Shown piece after piece: positions 10,034 through 16,938 of a DNA stretch of 42,117 bases. A program made the translations under genes and the position numbers. The notes beneath the pieces are model-generated. The model saw only the letters and a list, made by a program, of their open reading frames with translations, was not told the DNA's origin and made no database searches. Every line of letters begins with the position of its first letter. The stretch's first letter is position 1. Source of the stretch: an uncultured Eubacteriales bacterium (GTDB taxonomy: Bacteria; Bacillota; Clostridia; Oscillospirales; Oscillospiraceae); the NCBI GenBank assembly GCA_900550615.1, contig URSX01000003.1, positions 1 to 42,117 on the forward strand, written 5' to 3'.

Positions 10034-10987
10034 TCAGGACGCCGCATCCTGGATCTGCTTCACCGTGACGAAGCCCTTCAGCTGCGCCCAGGTCACGGGG
10101 TTGGCGGTATCCGCCCAGGGGTTATCCGCCCCCGTCTGCGGGTCCTGCACCCGCAGGAAGGTCAGGCGCGTATAGCCGTCCTCCGTCAGGGGAAGCAGGA
10201 TATAGTCCTTGCCGGAGGCGGCATCATGCTGCACATCGACACCCGCCGGCAGAGCGTTATACTGGGTCATCAGGGCCAGGTTGGCAGGGTCCCACTCCAC
10301 ACGCAGGAAGCCCTTTTTGCTCTCTTCCAGCCGGCCGGACATGGTGACCTCATAGGGAAAGGCCGCGTAATCCTCGATATCGTCGCCGTCACTGTAGACA
10401 AAGCGCCCCACTGCCGTGAAGCCCTCGTCGCTGGTGGGGACAATGCAGCCGCCCAGCCGCTTCTGCTGCATATAGGCAGGGGTGGTGGGGATCACATAAA
10501 GATTCAGCCGGGGATAGTCGGAGAGGTCGGCATCGGAGTGGAAGCGGACCGTCATCACGCTCTTGGAGGCGACGCCGCCGGGCAGCGGGATCCCGGTGAA
10601 AACCGGGGTGTCGGCTGCGGTGGAAGCCACCTTTTCCTCCTGGTCGCCGATGGTCAGATAGTATTCCTGGCCGTCTGCGGGGGTCTTATCCAGCCAGGCA
10701 TAGACGGAAAACTCCATGGAAAAGGCGTTGTATTCGCCGGTGGAGAGATCGTAGTTGAAAAGATTGATGACCTTCCCGGAGGAGAAATAGAAGGTGCTCC
10801 TGGGCACCTCCTCCCGGTCGGAGACAGAGGCCAGCACATCGCTGGTGAAGCAGTTCCGCCGATTGACGAAAACGTCCTTGAAGTTGCCCTTGCCATAGTA
10901 GGCGGCATACCCCAGCACGATGGAAAGCACCAGCATGACCAGCGCGCACAGGGCCGCCGGCAGGGGCCTGCGTTTTCTGGTTTTCAT
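10034..10987 (-). CDS. Membrane-anchored secreted protein of unknown function (317 aa)
   Basis: Function not recognised. The N-terminus is strongly basic (MKTRKRRP) and is followed by one hydrophobic helix (about residues 10-30). The remaining 285 residues would lie outside the membrane and read as a mixed beta-rich domain. The start codon overlaps the stop of the preceding gene in an ATGA arrangement, so the two are translationally coupled. The giant surface gene starts 36 bases downstream. The protein lacks the Gly-Gly repeats of its giant neighbour. A structural or assembly role in the same surface complex is inferred from the operon only. Confidence 0.7.
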   Translation of the reverse strand: MKTRKRRPLPAALCALVMLVLSIVLGYAAYYGKGNFKDVFVNRRNCFTSDVLASVSDREEVPRSTFYFSSGKVINLFNYDLSTGEYNAFSMEFSVYAWLDKTPADGQEYYLTIGDQEEKVASTAADTPVFTGIPLPGGVASKSVMTVRFHSDADLSDYPRLNLYVIPTTPAYMQQKRLGGCIVPTSDEGFTAVGRFVYSDGDDIEDYAAFPYEVTMSGRLEESKKGFLRVEWDPANLALMTQYNALPAGVDVQHDAASGKDYILLPLTEDGYTRLTFLRVQDPQTGADNPWADTANPVTWAQLKGFVTVKQIQDAAS

Positions 10988-11715
10988 GTGGTCTTATCAC
11001 TCCCTCCTGTGCCGCCCTTGGTGACGATGTAGACGGCATCCGTCTCCTTCTCCAGCTCCGCCTCGGTGATGTCCGACTTCCAGGTGACGCGCAGGACATA
11101 GAACCGGTAGGCCTCCGTGTCGTTGAGGGTAGAGATGATATCCATACCTACGGCGTCGGGCTTTGTAAACTTGCCGCTGTACAGCTTGTGGATGCCGCGG
11201 TTCAGATTAGCTGCCAGATGGGTCTGGTCGGTGCTGCCGCTGTTGCTGTAGGTCACGCGGGAGGGCCGATTGCCCTCCGCCTGGATATTCTCCACAAAGT
11301 TGAAAAAGCACTGGGTATTCTCCAGCAGGCGCTCCTGATAGTCCATGCCGTCTACCCGTGCGGCGGTGATATTGGTCACGGGGAACAGGTCGATGACCAT
11401 GCCGATATTCTCCGTATATATGACGCCCACGTTATAATCCTCCACCACGCCCTTATAGGCGGGGGCTACGCAGAACAGCGCGTAATAGGGCTCGTTGATC
11501 TGCAGGCCGTCCAGATTGAAGGAGGTCATCTCCTCCAGCTGATCGTCCCGGATGTAGATGATGGGAGGCATGATCACCTCCAGGTCGCTGGTGCGGGTCA
11601 TCTTATTGAGGACGAGCCAGGCATAGCCCGAAAGGCTCAGGGTGCACACCAGCACCACCAGCAGCACAAAGCGCCGGGCAAGCCCCTTGGGCCGGGATGT
11701 CATTCTTTTTCCCAT
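10984..11715 (-). CDS. Membrane-anchored secreted protein of unknown function (243 aa)
   Basis: Function not recognised. After a basic start (MGKRMTSRPKGLARR) there is one hydrophobic helix at about residues 16-36 ending in SGYAWLVLN, then an extracellular domain. The Tyr-Ala-Trp end of the helix loosely recalls the processing region of TasA/camelysin-type secreted proteins, but this is a weak resemblance and no SipW-type peptidase is present in the window. An AGGAGG lies inside the end of the upstream gene, which is only six bases away, and the stop overlaps the next start by four bases. It belongs to the riboswitch-controlled surface operon. Confidence 0.7.
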   Translation of the reverse strand: MGKRMTSRPKGLARRFVLLVVLVCTLSLSGYAWLVLNKMTRTSDLEVIMPPIIYIRDDQLEEMTSFNLDGLQINEPYYALFCVAPAYKGVVEDYNVGVIYTENIGMVIDLFPVTNITAARVDGMDYQERLLENTQCFFNFVENIQAEGNRPSRVTYSNSGSTDQTHLAANLNRGIHKLYSGKFTKPDAVGMDIISTLNDTEAYRFYVLRVTWKSDITEAELEKETDAVYIVTKGGTGGSDKTT

Positions 11716-11721
11716 GGCGCA

Positions 11722-12513
11722 TCAAACCTCCTGCACATAGACATCGAAGCAAATCCTCTTGAGAGTGGAGCCGAAGACAAAGTCCGCCTCGTTATAGCCG
11801 GTGCTGGACTGCCGGTAGACGCCCCCGCTCTGGGTGAACATCTTGCCCAGGTTGTCCTCCCGCTCATAGTAGGCCCTGATGGCCGCCTGATCCTCAGAGG
11901 CCAGCTTGCTCCAGCCGCCGTCGAAAATGTACCTGTAAAACGGAACCCAGACCCAATAGATGGTGACGCTCTGCTCATGATCCGCCGCGTCCACCTGCAT
12001 GGGCTTGTCGGGGCTGATCCAGCCGGAATAGACGCCGTCAGCGCTCTTATCCCGGAACATCATGATGTGGGAATTGGCAAATTTCAGCGCAAGAGCCTTA
12101 TTCTCCTCCGTGGCATCCAGGTGGTAGCCCTTATTGTCCGCAAAGCAATCGTTTATGACCTCCGGACGGCAGATAAAGGAATAGGTGCTGCGGTCGGGCT
12201 TATATACATAAAAGGTAAAGCTGCCTGAGGCACCGGGGCTGATATTCTCCCCGCTGTCATTGGTCAGGCTGGAGGGATCCAGGGCCAGCTCAAGGCGCGT
12301 CATGCCGCTCTCCGGCTGGGCAACACCGACATCCTCCCCTCCGGACACCTTTCTGATCTGCAGGTTGCCCTTGGCCGACACGCCCATACCGGTGGCCGAA
12401 GCGTCCAGACTGTCGGCAAACCAGCCGAAGCCTATGGTGGCCGCGATCACCGCAAACACCACCAGCATAGCCGCAATCAGCAGGCTCAGCAGCGCCGAGG
12501 TCGTTTTTGACAT
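11722..12513 (-). CDS. Membrane-anchored secreted protein of unknown function, first gene of the surface operon (263 aa)
   Basis: Function not recognised. It opens with one hydrophobic helix (about residues 7-29) followed by FGWFADS, a pattern loosely like the WFxD signature after the signal sequence of TasA/camelysin-type proteins (tentative). The outer domain is rich in aromatic residues. The ribosome binding site AAGGGGGA sits about seven bases before the ATG. The leader upstream carries a c-di-GMP-I riboswitch and terminator, so this gene and the three after it should respond to c-di-GMP. Its basic organisation (short N-terminus, one helix, outer domain) is shared with the next two genes, although their sequences do not look alike by eye. 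Confidence 0.7.
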   Translation of the reverse strand: MSKTTSALLSLLIAAMLVVFAVIAATIGFGWFADSLDASATGMGVSAKGNLQIRKVSGGEDVGVAQPESGMTRLELALDPSSLTNDSGENISPGASGSFTFYVYKPDRSTYSFICRPEVINDCFADNKGYHLDATEENKALALKFANSHIMMFRDKSADGVYSGWISPDKPMQVDAADHEQSVTIYWVWVPFYRYIFDGGWSKLASEDQAAIRAYYEREDNLGKMFTQSGGVYRQSSTGYNEADFVFGSTLKRICFDVYVQEV

Positions 12514-12557
12514 GAAATATTCCCCCTTCCCGGCAAAATTAACGGGTTATTAATCCC

Positions 12558-12600
12558 CCAAAAATACAAAACGCCGCAATATCCAAAAATATTGCAGCGT
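12558..12600 (-). terminator. Intrinsic terminator in the surface-operon leader
   Basis: On the minus strand ACGCTGCAATAT (12600-12589) pairs with ATATTGCGGCGT (12582-12571) over 12 base pairs with one G-T wobble, leaving a six-base loop. The run TTTGTATTTTT follows. It begins directly at the 3' edge of the riboswitch, so the aptamer closing helix and this stem would compete. That is the expected layout of a transcription-termination switch. Confidence 0.8.
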
Positions 12601-12675
12601 GGCTGACTTCACAAAAAAGTCCCATTAGCTTTGCGTCACCGCCTCACGACGGTTTTGCCCATAGTATTCAGTTCT
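12601..12675 (-). promoter_or_regulatory. c-di-GMP-I (GEMM-I) riboswitch aptamer
   Basis: Read on the minus strand, the leader contains GGGCAAA, then a hairpin ACCGTC-GTGA-GGCGGT with a GNRA tetraloop, then GACGCAAAGC, then a second hairpin (GACTT/AAGTC) and AGCC. The two boxes, GGGCAAA and GACGCAAAGC, flanking a GNRA hairpin are the hallmark of the class I cyclic di-GMP riboswitch. The outer P1 helix is not resolved by eye. A promoter lies upstream and a terminator directly downstream. Whether ligand turns expression on or off cannot be told from the sequence alone. Confidence 0.82.
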
Positions 12676-12722
12676 GAATGCCTGCACAAGACCCGCGCAG
12701 ACACCTCACATACTTTATATAT

Positions 12723-12751
12723 AAAATACCACAGAATCTGCCGTCTGTCAA
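12723..12751 (-). promoter_or_regulatory. Promoter of the surface operon
   Basis: Minus-strand TTGACA (12751-12746) is a perfect -35 box. A 17-base spacer ending in TGTGG leads to TATTTT (12728-12723), giving an extended -10 (TG-G-TATTTT). Transcription would start near 12716, about 55 bases before the riboswitch core. The promoter lies just beyond the 3' end of yqeB. Confidence 0.75.
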
Positions 12752-12807
12752 CATTTTCCTCACTTTTCCTGACACCTGTTCAGCGAATATTCCCCGATGT
12801 GTTACAG

Positions 12808-13602
12808 TCATTTCCCGGGCAGGCAGCCGAAATGCAGCAGCGCCTCCAGCACACCGCCGCCCACGGACAGAGCCTTATCCGACGCTTGCAGGCAGTGATC
12901 GGGCTTGCAGCGGGGATCAATATCCCCGCATTTCATGCCCTCCGGCACGGTCAGCCCCCCCTGAAGAAGGCCGCGCAGGCAGCCATCGATGGTGCAGAGC
13001 ATGGGCACGCCGTTGACGACCGCCGCCACCTCCCCCTGCTTCACCAGCTGGCCGATCTCCATCTTCGGTTCAAACACACCGTCCGCCGGGGCCCGGAGCA
13101 CCCGCTCGGCGCCATAGCCGCCAATGACGCCAGGAACGCCGGAATTGGGGATAGGCGTTCCGCTGTACAGCACCCGGCCCAGAGTGTGGCCGCGCATGGT
13201 CTCCACGGCGGCATGGCAGTCCACCCCGGCGGTGAAGCCGGGCCCGACGCCGATGACCACAGGAGCATCGCCCAGGGCAGTGCCCAGATTGCGCTTGGCC
13301 AGGATAGCATCCACCAGAGCGGCCGGATGAAGCTGCGGCAGCAGAGCGCAGGACGGGTCGGCCAGCACGGCAACAGCCCCGTCGGCGGCGATGGTCTGCG
13401 CCTCCTGTGCCGAATGGGCCCAAACAGCTGTCACATCCTCCACCTGCATCCGGCCCAGGCGGATGGCCTCGGAAAAGCAGACCGTGCGGCGGATGGAGGT
13501 GGGCTGGGGCAGATCTGTCATGACCACCTGAAAGCCCGAGCGGACCAGGCGGAGGGCTATCCCTGTCGCAATATCTCCCGCTCCACGGATCAAAACTGCC
13601 AT
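12808..13602 (-). CDS. yqeB: YqeB, selenium-dependent molybdenum hydroxylase system protein
   Basis: This 264-residue protein matches the YqeB/EF2563 family, found almost only where selenium-dependent molybdenum hydroxylases are made. It starts with a Rossmann-like RGAGDIATGIA loop (about residues 6-16) and contains VIGVGPGFTAGVDCHA in the middle and a Cys-rich tail (MKCGDIDPRC). Its exact biochemical role is not established; it is thought to help mature or insert the labile selenium-containing molybdenum cofactor. It is divergent from yqeC, and the xanthine-dehydrogenase-type genes and mocA lie 10-17 kb away. The start has a purine-rich GGCGGGGGAAG upstream. Confidence 0.88.
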   Translation of the reverse strand: MAVLIRGAGDIATGIALRLVRSGFQVVMTDLPQPTSIRRTVCFSEAIRLGRMQVEDVTAVWAHSAQEAQTIAADGAVAVLADPSCALLPQLHPAALVDAILAKRNLGTALGDAPVVIGVGPGFTAGVDCHAAVETMRGHTLGRVLYSGTPIPNSGVPGVIGGYGAERVLRAPADGVFEPKMEIGQLVKQGEVAAVVNGVPMLCTIDGCLRGLLQGGLTVPEGMKCGDIDPRCKPDHCLQASDKALSVGGGVLEALLHFGCLPGK

Positions 13603-13652
13603 ATGGCTTCCCCCGCCTTTCCCGACCCTCTCCGGAGGATCATATTGTGGAT

Positions 13653-13681
13653 ATTTTACCTCTTTTGGCGGCAGGTGTCAA
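13653..13681 (-). promoter_or_regulatory. Promoter of yqeB
   Basis: On the minus strand a perfect -35 TTGACA (13681-13676) is followed by 17 bases and the -10 TAAAAT (13658-13653). The -35 box sits one base from the -35 box of the divergent yqeC promoter. Confidence 0.75.
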
Positions 13682-13682
13682 C

Positions 13683-13711
13683 TGGACACGGGGCGCTGAT
13701 TGGGGTATACT
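13683..13711 (+). promoter_or_regulatory. Promoter of yqeC
   Basis: TGGACA (13683-13688), a 17-base spacer and TATACT (13706-13711) form a good vegetative promoter 22 bases before the yqeC start. The stretch from the -10 box to the ribosome binding site closely resembles that of mocA at 29720-29742. The inverted repeat GTGTC-AACTG-GACAC (13675-13689) covers most of both divergent -35 boxes and could be an operator. Confidence 0.75.
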
Positions 13712-13732
13712 GGCAAAAAAGGAGGGATCGGG

Positions 13733-14404
13733 ATGGAGCTGTATCCCCTGTTGGGCATTGAAAAAGGCGTGACGGCCATCATCGGCAGCGGCGGAAAATC
13801 CACCTTGCTGCACACCCTGGCCATGGAACTGCCGGGGCGGGTGCTGTTGTGTACCAGCACCCATTTCAGAGCCTATGACGATCTGCCCTTGGCAGTCAAC
13901 CCTACGGCAGAGGGCCTGCGGCGGCTGTTTGTGAGTCACAAAGCGATCTGCGCGGGCAAAAAAAATGAGCAGGGAAAGCTGCGCGACTGTGGGCTGCCCT
14001 ATGAGCTGCTGGCAAGTGTGGCAGACTATGTGCTGGTGGAGGCGGACGGCTCCCGGCAGCTACCCCTGAAGGCCCACGCAGCGCATGAGCCGGTGGTCCC
14101 CCCCTGCAGCCGGCAGGTCATATGCGTGGTGGGTATGTCCGGTCTGCACCGCCCGGTGCGGGAAGCCGTACACCGGCCGGAGCTATTCTGCCCGCTGGCC
14201 GGGTGCAATCCGGAAGACGAGGTAACGGCGGAATTGGTGGCCCGGGGCCTGCTCCGGGAGGGGTTGGCGGACACGGTTTTTCTGAATCAGGCGGAAAGCG
14301 ATTCCGTTTTAAAGGATGCTGCCGTGATAGCTTCCCGGCTGAAATTGGAAGGACTGCGCGTGGTATGCGGCAGCCAGAGGCAACAGCAATACAAGGTGCT
14401 TTGA
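13733..14404 (+). CDS. yqeC: YqeC, putative selenium-dependent hydroxylase accessory protein
   Basis: The 223-residue protein carries a P-loop-like IIGSGGKSTLLHTLA near residue 16 and VLVEADGSRQLPLK near residue 95, both typical of the YqeC family. That family accompanies YqeB and MocA in genomes with selenium-dependent molybdenum hydroxylases. Its role in cofactor maturation is inferred from co-occurrence. The ATG at 13733 is chosen because AGGAGG lies about seven bases upstream; a longer reading would start inside the promoter. A strong terminator follows at once. Confidence 0.88.
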   Translation: MELYPLLGIEKGVTAIIGSGGKSTLLHTLAMELPGRVLLCTSTHFRAYDDLPLAVNPTAEGLRRLFVSHKAICAGKKNEQGKLRDCGLPYELLASVADYVLVEADGSRQLPLKAHAAHEPVVPPCSRQVICVVGMSGLHRPVREAVHRPELFCPLAGCNPEDEVTAELVARGLLREGLADTVFLNQAESDSVLKDAAVIASRLKLEGLRVVCGSQRQQQYKVL

Positions 14405-14408
14405 CAGG

Positions 14409-14448
14409 AAACAGCCTCCGCGGGATTTCTCCCGCGGAGGCTGTTTTT
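14409..14448. terminator. Bidirectional terminator between yqeC and the anti-sigma gene
   Basis: AAACAGCCTCCGCGGGA pairs perfectly with its complement across a four-base loop (TTTC), with A residues before and five T residues after. It should end yqeC on the plus strand and may end the convergent anti-sigma operon on the minus strand. Confidence 0.9.
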
Positions 14449-14472
14449 GTATGCTTTCAAGTAGAGGTCTAT

Positions 14473-14937
14473 TTAATCGTCCAGTTCTCTCTCGCCCTTC
14501 AGCACGGTGCCGGTGGAGGCGTTGATCTCATAGTTGTACTCATAGTTTCCGGCCTTGAACTCGATCTCGTAGACTCTCACGCCGTCCTCCGTGTCCAGCT
14601 GGCACTCATACTCCCGGATGGCGGTGGCGCTGACGCCTGCATGCTTCAGCGCTGCCGTTTTGGCCTTGGCTTCGCCGATGACGCCGGCAGAGGGCTTGGT
14701 ATCCGTAGACGATGCGGGCTTGGACGCGGCATCGTCATCCGTCTCCTTTTCGCCCTTCAGCACCGCGCCGGTGGAGGCGTTGATCTCGTAGTCGTACTCA
14801 TAGCCGCCTGCCTTGAACTCGACCTCGTAGACCATGACACCGTCGGAGGTGTCCATCTCGATCTCCAGCTCCGTCAGAGCAGATGCGGAAACGCCCGCCT
14901 TGCTCACGGCAATCTCCTTGGCCTTATCCTGGCCGAT
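14473..14937 (-). repeat. Tandem internal duplication encoding two PepSY repeats
   Basis: Positions 14740-14937 and 14473-14682 encode near-identical C-terminal modules. VYEVEFKAGGYEYDYEINAS in one corresponds to VYEIEFKAGNYEYNYEINAS in the other, and DNA identity is also high. This points to a fairly recent in-gene duplication. Confidence 0.85.
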
Positions 14938-15717
14938 ATACGCCTTGGCGCTGGCCGTTCCGGTGCTCTCCACCCGGCTGGAGCCGGTGGCATTCGCCCG
15001 CAGCAGGTTCAGTTCGTTGATGGTCAGGGGGGCCAGTTCCTCAAAGGTATGGAGGGGCTTTTCGGCGATGATGTCCCGGATCAGCTGGGCCTTGCCGACG
15101 GTGATGCCGTTTTTATCCGCAAGCTGCCGCAGGTCATTATCCTCTACAACGGTCTGGCTCAGCACTGCGCCGGAGAAGGTCTCCGTCTGCAGCAGCTTGC
15201 TGACCTCGGCGGACAGGCGCTCCTGCAGGGCCGCGCCCCGGGCGGTATCCTCGTTGTCCACGCTGATGAGAATGGAATTGGCCAGCTCATTGAGGTATCC
15301 GCTTTTCAGCATGGAGCCGATCATTGCGTTCACAGCTACATCCACATCGCTGCCGGAAAGATCCATGTCTCCCACGATGACCTTGCCGTCCTCGTTCAGC
15401 GGATTAACCTCCAGCACCCGTTCCTTTTTGTTCACGCGAATCTCCACGCTGGGGTTGACATCCAGGGAGACGGTGGCATCCACGGTGTGATTGACCCGAT
15501 AGCTGTGCAGGCCAAAGCCGCCGCCCAAAATCAGGCACAGGCACGCCGCAAGTCCGGCCAGCCGAAGGGCCCAGGTTTTGTTCTTCTTATGATTCAATGT
15601 CATCTTTTGCACACTGCCTTTCTGTGTTCCGCAATCGGAAAGAACAGCGTCCAGCACGTCCGGGGCCGCATGGGTATAGGCCTGCCGGATCTTTTCGTTG
15701 AGCTCACGCTCTGTCAT
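14473..15717 (-). CDS. RsgI-like membrane anti-sigma factor with two PepSY domains
   Basis: The 414-residue protein has a cytoplasmic N-terminus of about 48 residues, one transmembrane helix at about 49-70, and an outer part. Right after the helix comes VSLDVNPSVEIRVNKKERV (about 83-101), the conserved strand pattern of the RsgI middle domain. Two PepSY-like repeats follow (about 261-326 and 346-412), each ending in EINASTG-x-VLKGE, joined by a Ser/Thr/Lys linker. It starts 12 bases after the ECF sigma gene with AGGAGG eight bases before the ATG. The likely role is to hold that sigma factor at the membrane until a signal is sensed outside; the signal is unknown. Confidence 0.8.
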   Translation of the reverse strand: MTERELNEKIRQAYTHAAPDVLDAVLSDCGTQKGSVQKMTLNHKKNKTWALRLAGLAACLCLILGGGFGLHSYRVNHTVDATVSLDVNPSVEIRVNKKERVLEVNPLNEDGKVIVGDMDLSGSDVDVAVNAMIGSMLKSGYLNELANSILISVDNEDTARGAALQERLSAEVSKLLQTETFSGAVLSQTVVEDNDLRQLADKNGITVGKAQLIRDIIAEKPLHTFEELAPLTINELNLLRANATGSSRVESTGTASAKAYIGQDKAKEIAVSKAGVSASALTELEIEMDTSDGVMVYEVEFKAGGYEYDYEINASTGAVLKGEKETDDDAASKPASSTDTKPSAGVIGEAKAKTAALKHAGVSATAIREYECQLDTEDGVRVYEIEFKAGNYEYNYEINASTGTVLKGERELDD

Positions 15718-15729
15718 GGCTGCATCCTC

Positions 15730-16290
15730 CTATTGCAAGTGTTGCCTCAGCCGCTTGACGGCCCGGTGATATTTTGAAAGAACAGTAGCCAGAGGCATCT
15801 GTAACAGCTCGGCGATCTCCCGGTGCTTGAACCCGGAAAGCGCGTGCAGCGTCACGATCTGCCGCTCCTGGTCGGAAAGCTGCTCCATGCAGGCCCGGAG
15901 AATGCTCCTGTCCTCCATGGTGACCTCCTCTTTGCCGGCAAGAAAAGGCTCCCAGTTTTCCGGCGCAATGTCCGCCTGTTTCCCCTGCGTCCGCATATGC
16001 TGCAGGCACAGGTTTCTGGTGATCGTCAGCAGCCACGCCAGGGGCTTCCCCTGAGAGCGATAGCCTGCTGCATTGTTCCAGACAGCTACATAGCAGTCGT
16101 GCAGCACGTCCTCTGCGTCATGGGTGTTCTTCAAAATAGAAAGGGCAAAACCATATACGGACGCCTGCGTACTCCGGTACAGCTGCTCCAGTGCGTTTCG
16201 ATCCGCTGAGGCAATCTGCCGGAGCTGAGTATCCAATTCTGCGTCCGCTGTCTCACAGCGAACCGCTGTATTTGAGGCAAACCGCAACAT
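15730..16290 (-). CDS. ECF-type RNA polymerase sigma factor
   Basis: The 186-residue protein has sigma region 2 (about residues 33-100, with DAEDVLHDCYVAVW and the aromatic-rich GKPLAWLLTITRNLCLQH) and sigma region 4 (about 130-186, with LSDQERQIVTLHALSGFKHREIAELL as helix-turn-helix). Regions 1 and 3 are absent, as in the extracytoplasmic-function class. It is followed directly by an RsgI-like anti-sigma gene, so the pair forms a signalling unit that probably autoregulates. The target genes cannot be read from this window. AAAGGTG lies a few bases before the ATG. Confidence 0.88.
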   Translation of the reverse strand: MLRFASNTAVRCETADAELDTQLRQIASADRNALEQLYRSTQASVYGFALSILKNTHDAEDVLHDCYVAVWNNAAGYRSQGKPLAWLLTITRNLCLQHMRTQGKQADIAPENWEPFLAGKEEVTMEDRSILRACMEQLSDQERQIVTLHALSGFKHREIAELLQMPLATVLSKYHRAVKRLRQHLQ

Positions 16291-16341
16291 TGTCTCACAC
16301 CTTTCACTCTATTAATGCACGGACACCGGGTTTTATTGCAG

Positions 16342-16375
16342 CCTGGGGAAAATTTTTTCAAAATTTTCCTCCAGG
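16342..16375. other. Long perfect AT-rich hairpin upstream of the sigma gene
   Basis: CCTGG, GGAAAATTTT, a three-base loop and the matching AAAATTTTCC and CCAGG form about 15 base pairs with a single bulge. No T run follows on the minus strand, so it does not look like a normal terminator. It lies between the rplS terminator and the ECF sigma gene and could be a protein site or a leader structure. Confidence 0.55.
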
Positions 16376-16400
16376 ATATCAGAGGAAGACTATGCTATAT

Positions 16401-16432
16401 AAAAAAGCCGCCGGCCTACCGCCGGCGGTTTT
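16401..16432 (-). terminator. Terminator of rplS
   Basis: On the minus strand a GC-rich stem (CCGGCGG pairing with CCGCCGG, extended by A-T pairs) with a seven-base loop is followed by TTTTTT. It lies 16 bases after the rplS stop codon. Confidence 0.85.
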
Positions 16433-16448
16433 CGGATCGCTCCGTTGC

Positions 16449-16790
16449 TTACAGCTTCTCTCTGACCTTGGCGGCCTTGCCGACGCGGTCACGCAGATAG
16501 TACAGCTTGGCACGGCGGACAAAGCCGCTGCGCACGGTCTCGATCTTCTCGATGGAGGGGGAGTACACGGGGAAAACCTTCTCCACACCCACGCCGTAGG
16601 ACAGGCGACGGACAGTGATGGTCTCCTCGATGCCGCCGTGCTTCTTGGCAATGACGGTGCCCTCGAAGACCTGGATACGCTCACGGGAGCCTTCCTTGAC
16701 CTTGACGTGTACCTTGACAGTATCGCCGACTTTTACCTGGGGCTTTTCAGCCTGCAGCTGCTTCTCGTTGAGAGCCTTGATGAGATCCAT
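16449..16790 (-). CDS. rplS: 50S ribosomal protein L19
   Basis: The 113-residue protein is full length for L19 and has the family core VKVGDTVKVHVKVKEG, FEGTVIAKKHGG and the C-terminal RRAKLYYLRDRVGKAAK. It is a 23S rRNA-binding protein at the 30S-50S interface. It is a single-gene unit with its own promoter, a structured leader and a terminator; trmD and rimM, its usual partners, are not adjacent. AGGAGG sits seven bases before the ATG. Confidence 0.97.
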   Translation of the reverse strand: MDLIKALNEKQLQAEKPQVKVGDTVKVHVKVKEGSRERIQVFEGTVIAKKHGGIEETITVRRLSYGVGVEKVFPVYSPSIEKIETVRSGFVRRAKLYYLRDRVGKAAKVREKL

Positions 16791-16894
16791 GGATATTTCC
16801 TCCTAATAATATAGGTGTTCATGCCGCCATTTTGCGGCGCTCTCCTTACTTTTGGAGCGCCGACGACAGAGGACCGCCCTTTTTACGCCAATAT
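16791..16894 (-). promoter_or_regulatory. Structured 5' leader of rplS
   Basis: The leader of about 90 bases can form two hairpins that share bases and so exclude each other: GGCGCT/AGCGCC (16861-16836) and GCCGC/GCGGC (16838-16823). Ribosomal protein L19 leaders that allow autoregulation are known in Firmicutes; whether this one belongs to that class is inferred. Confidence 0.5.
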
Positions 16895-16923
16895 AGAATA
16901 CCACACTTAGGTGCGAGGTGCAA
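16895..16923 (-). promoter_or_regulatory. Promoter of rplS
   Basis: Minus-strand TTGCAC (16923-16918), a 17-base spacer ending in TGTGG, and TATTCT (16900-16895) give a vegetative promoter with an extended -10. Confidence 0.72.
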
Positions 16924-16938
16924 GTATTTTTTTCGCTT

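Noticed and set aside
14122..15777. Plus-strand frame of 551 residues over the anti-sigma gene
   Set aside because: It begins inside yqeC, crosses a perfect terminator and runs antisense to the RsgI-like gene.
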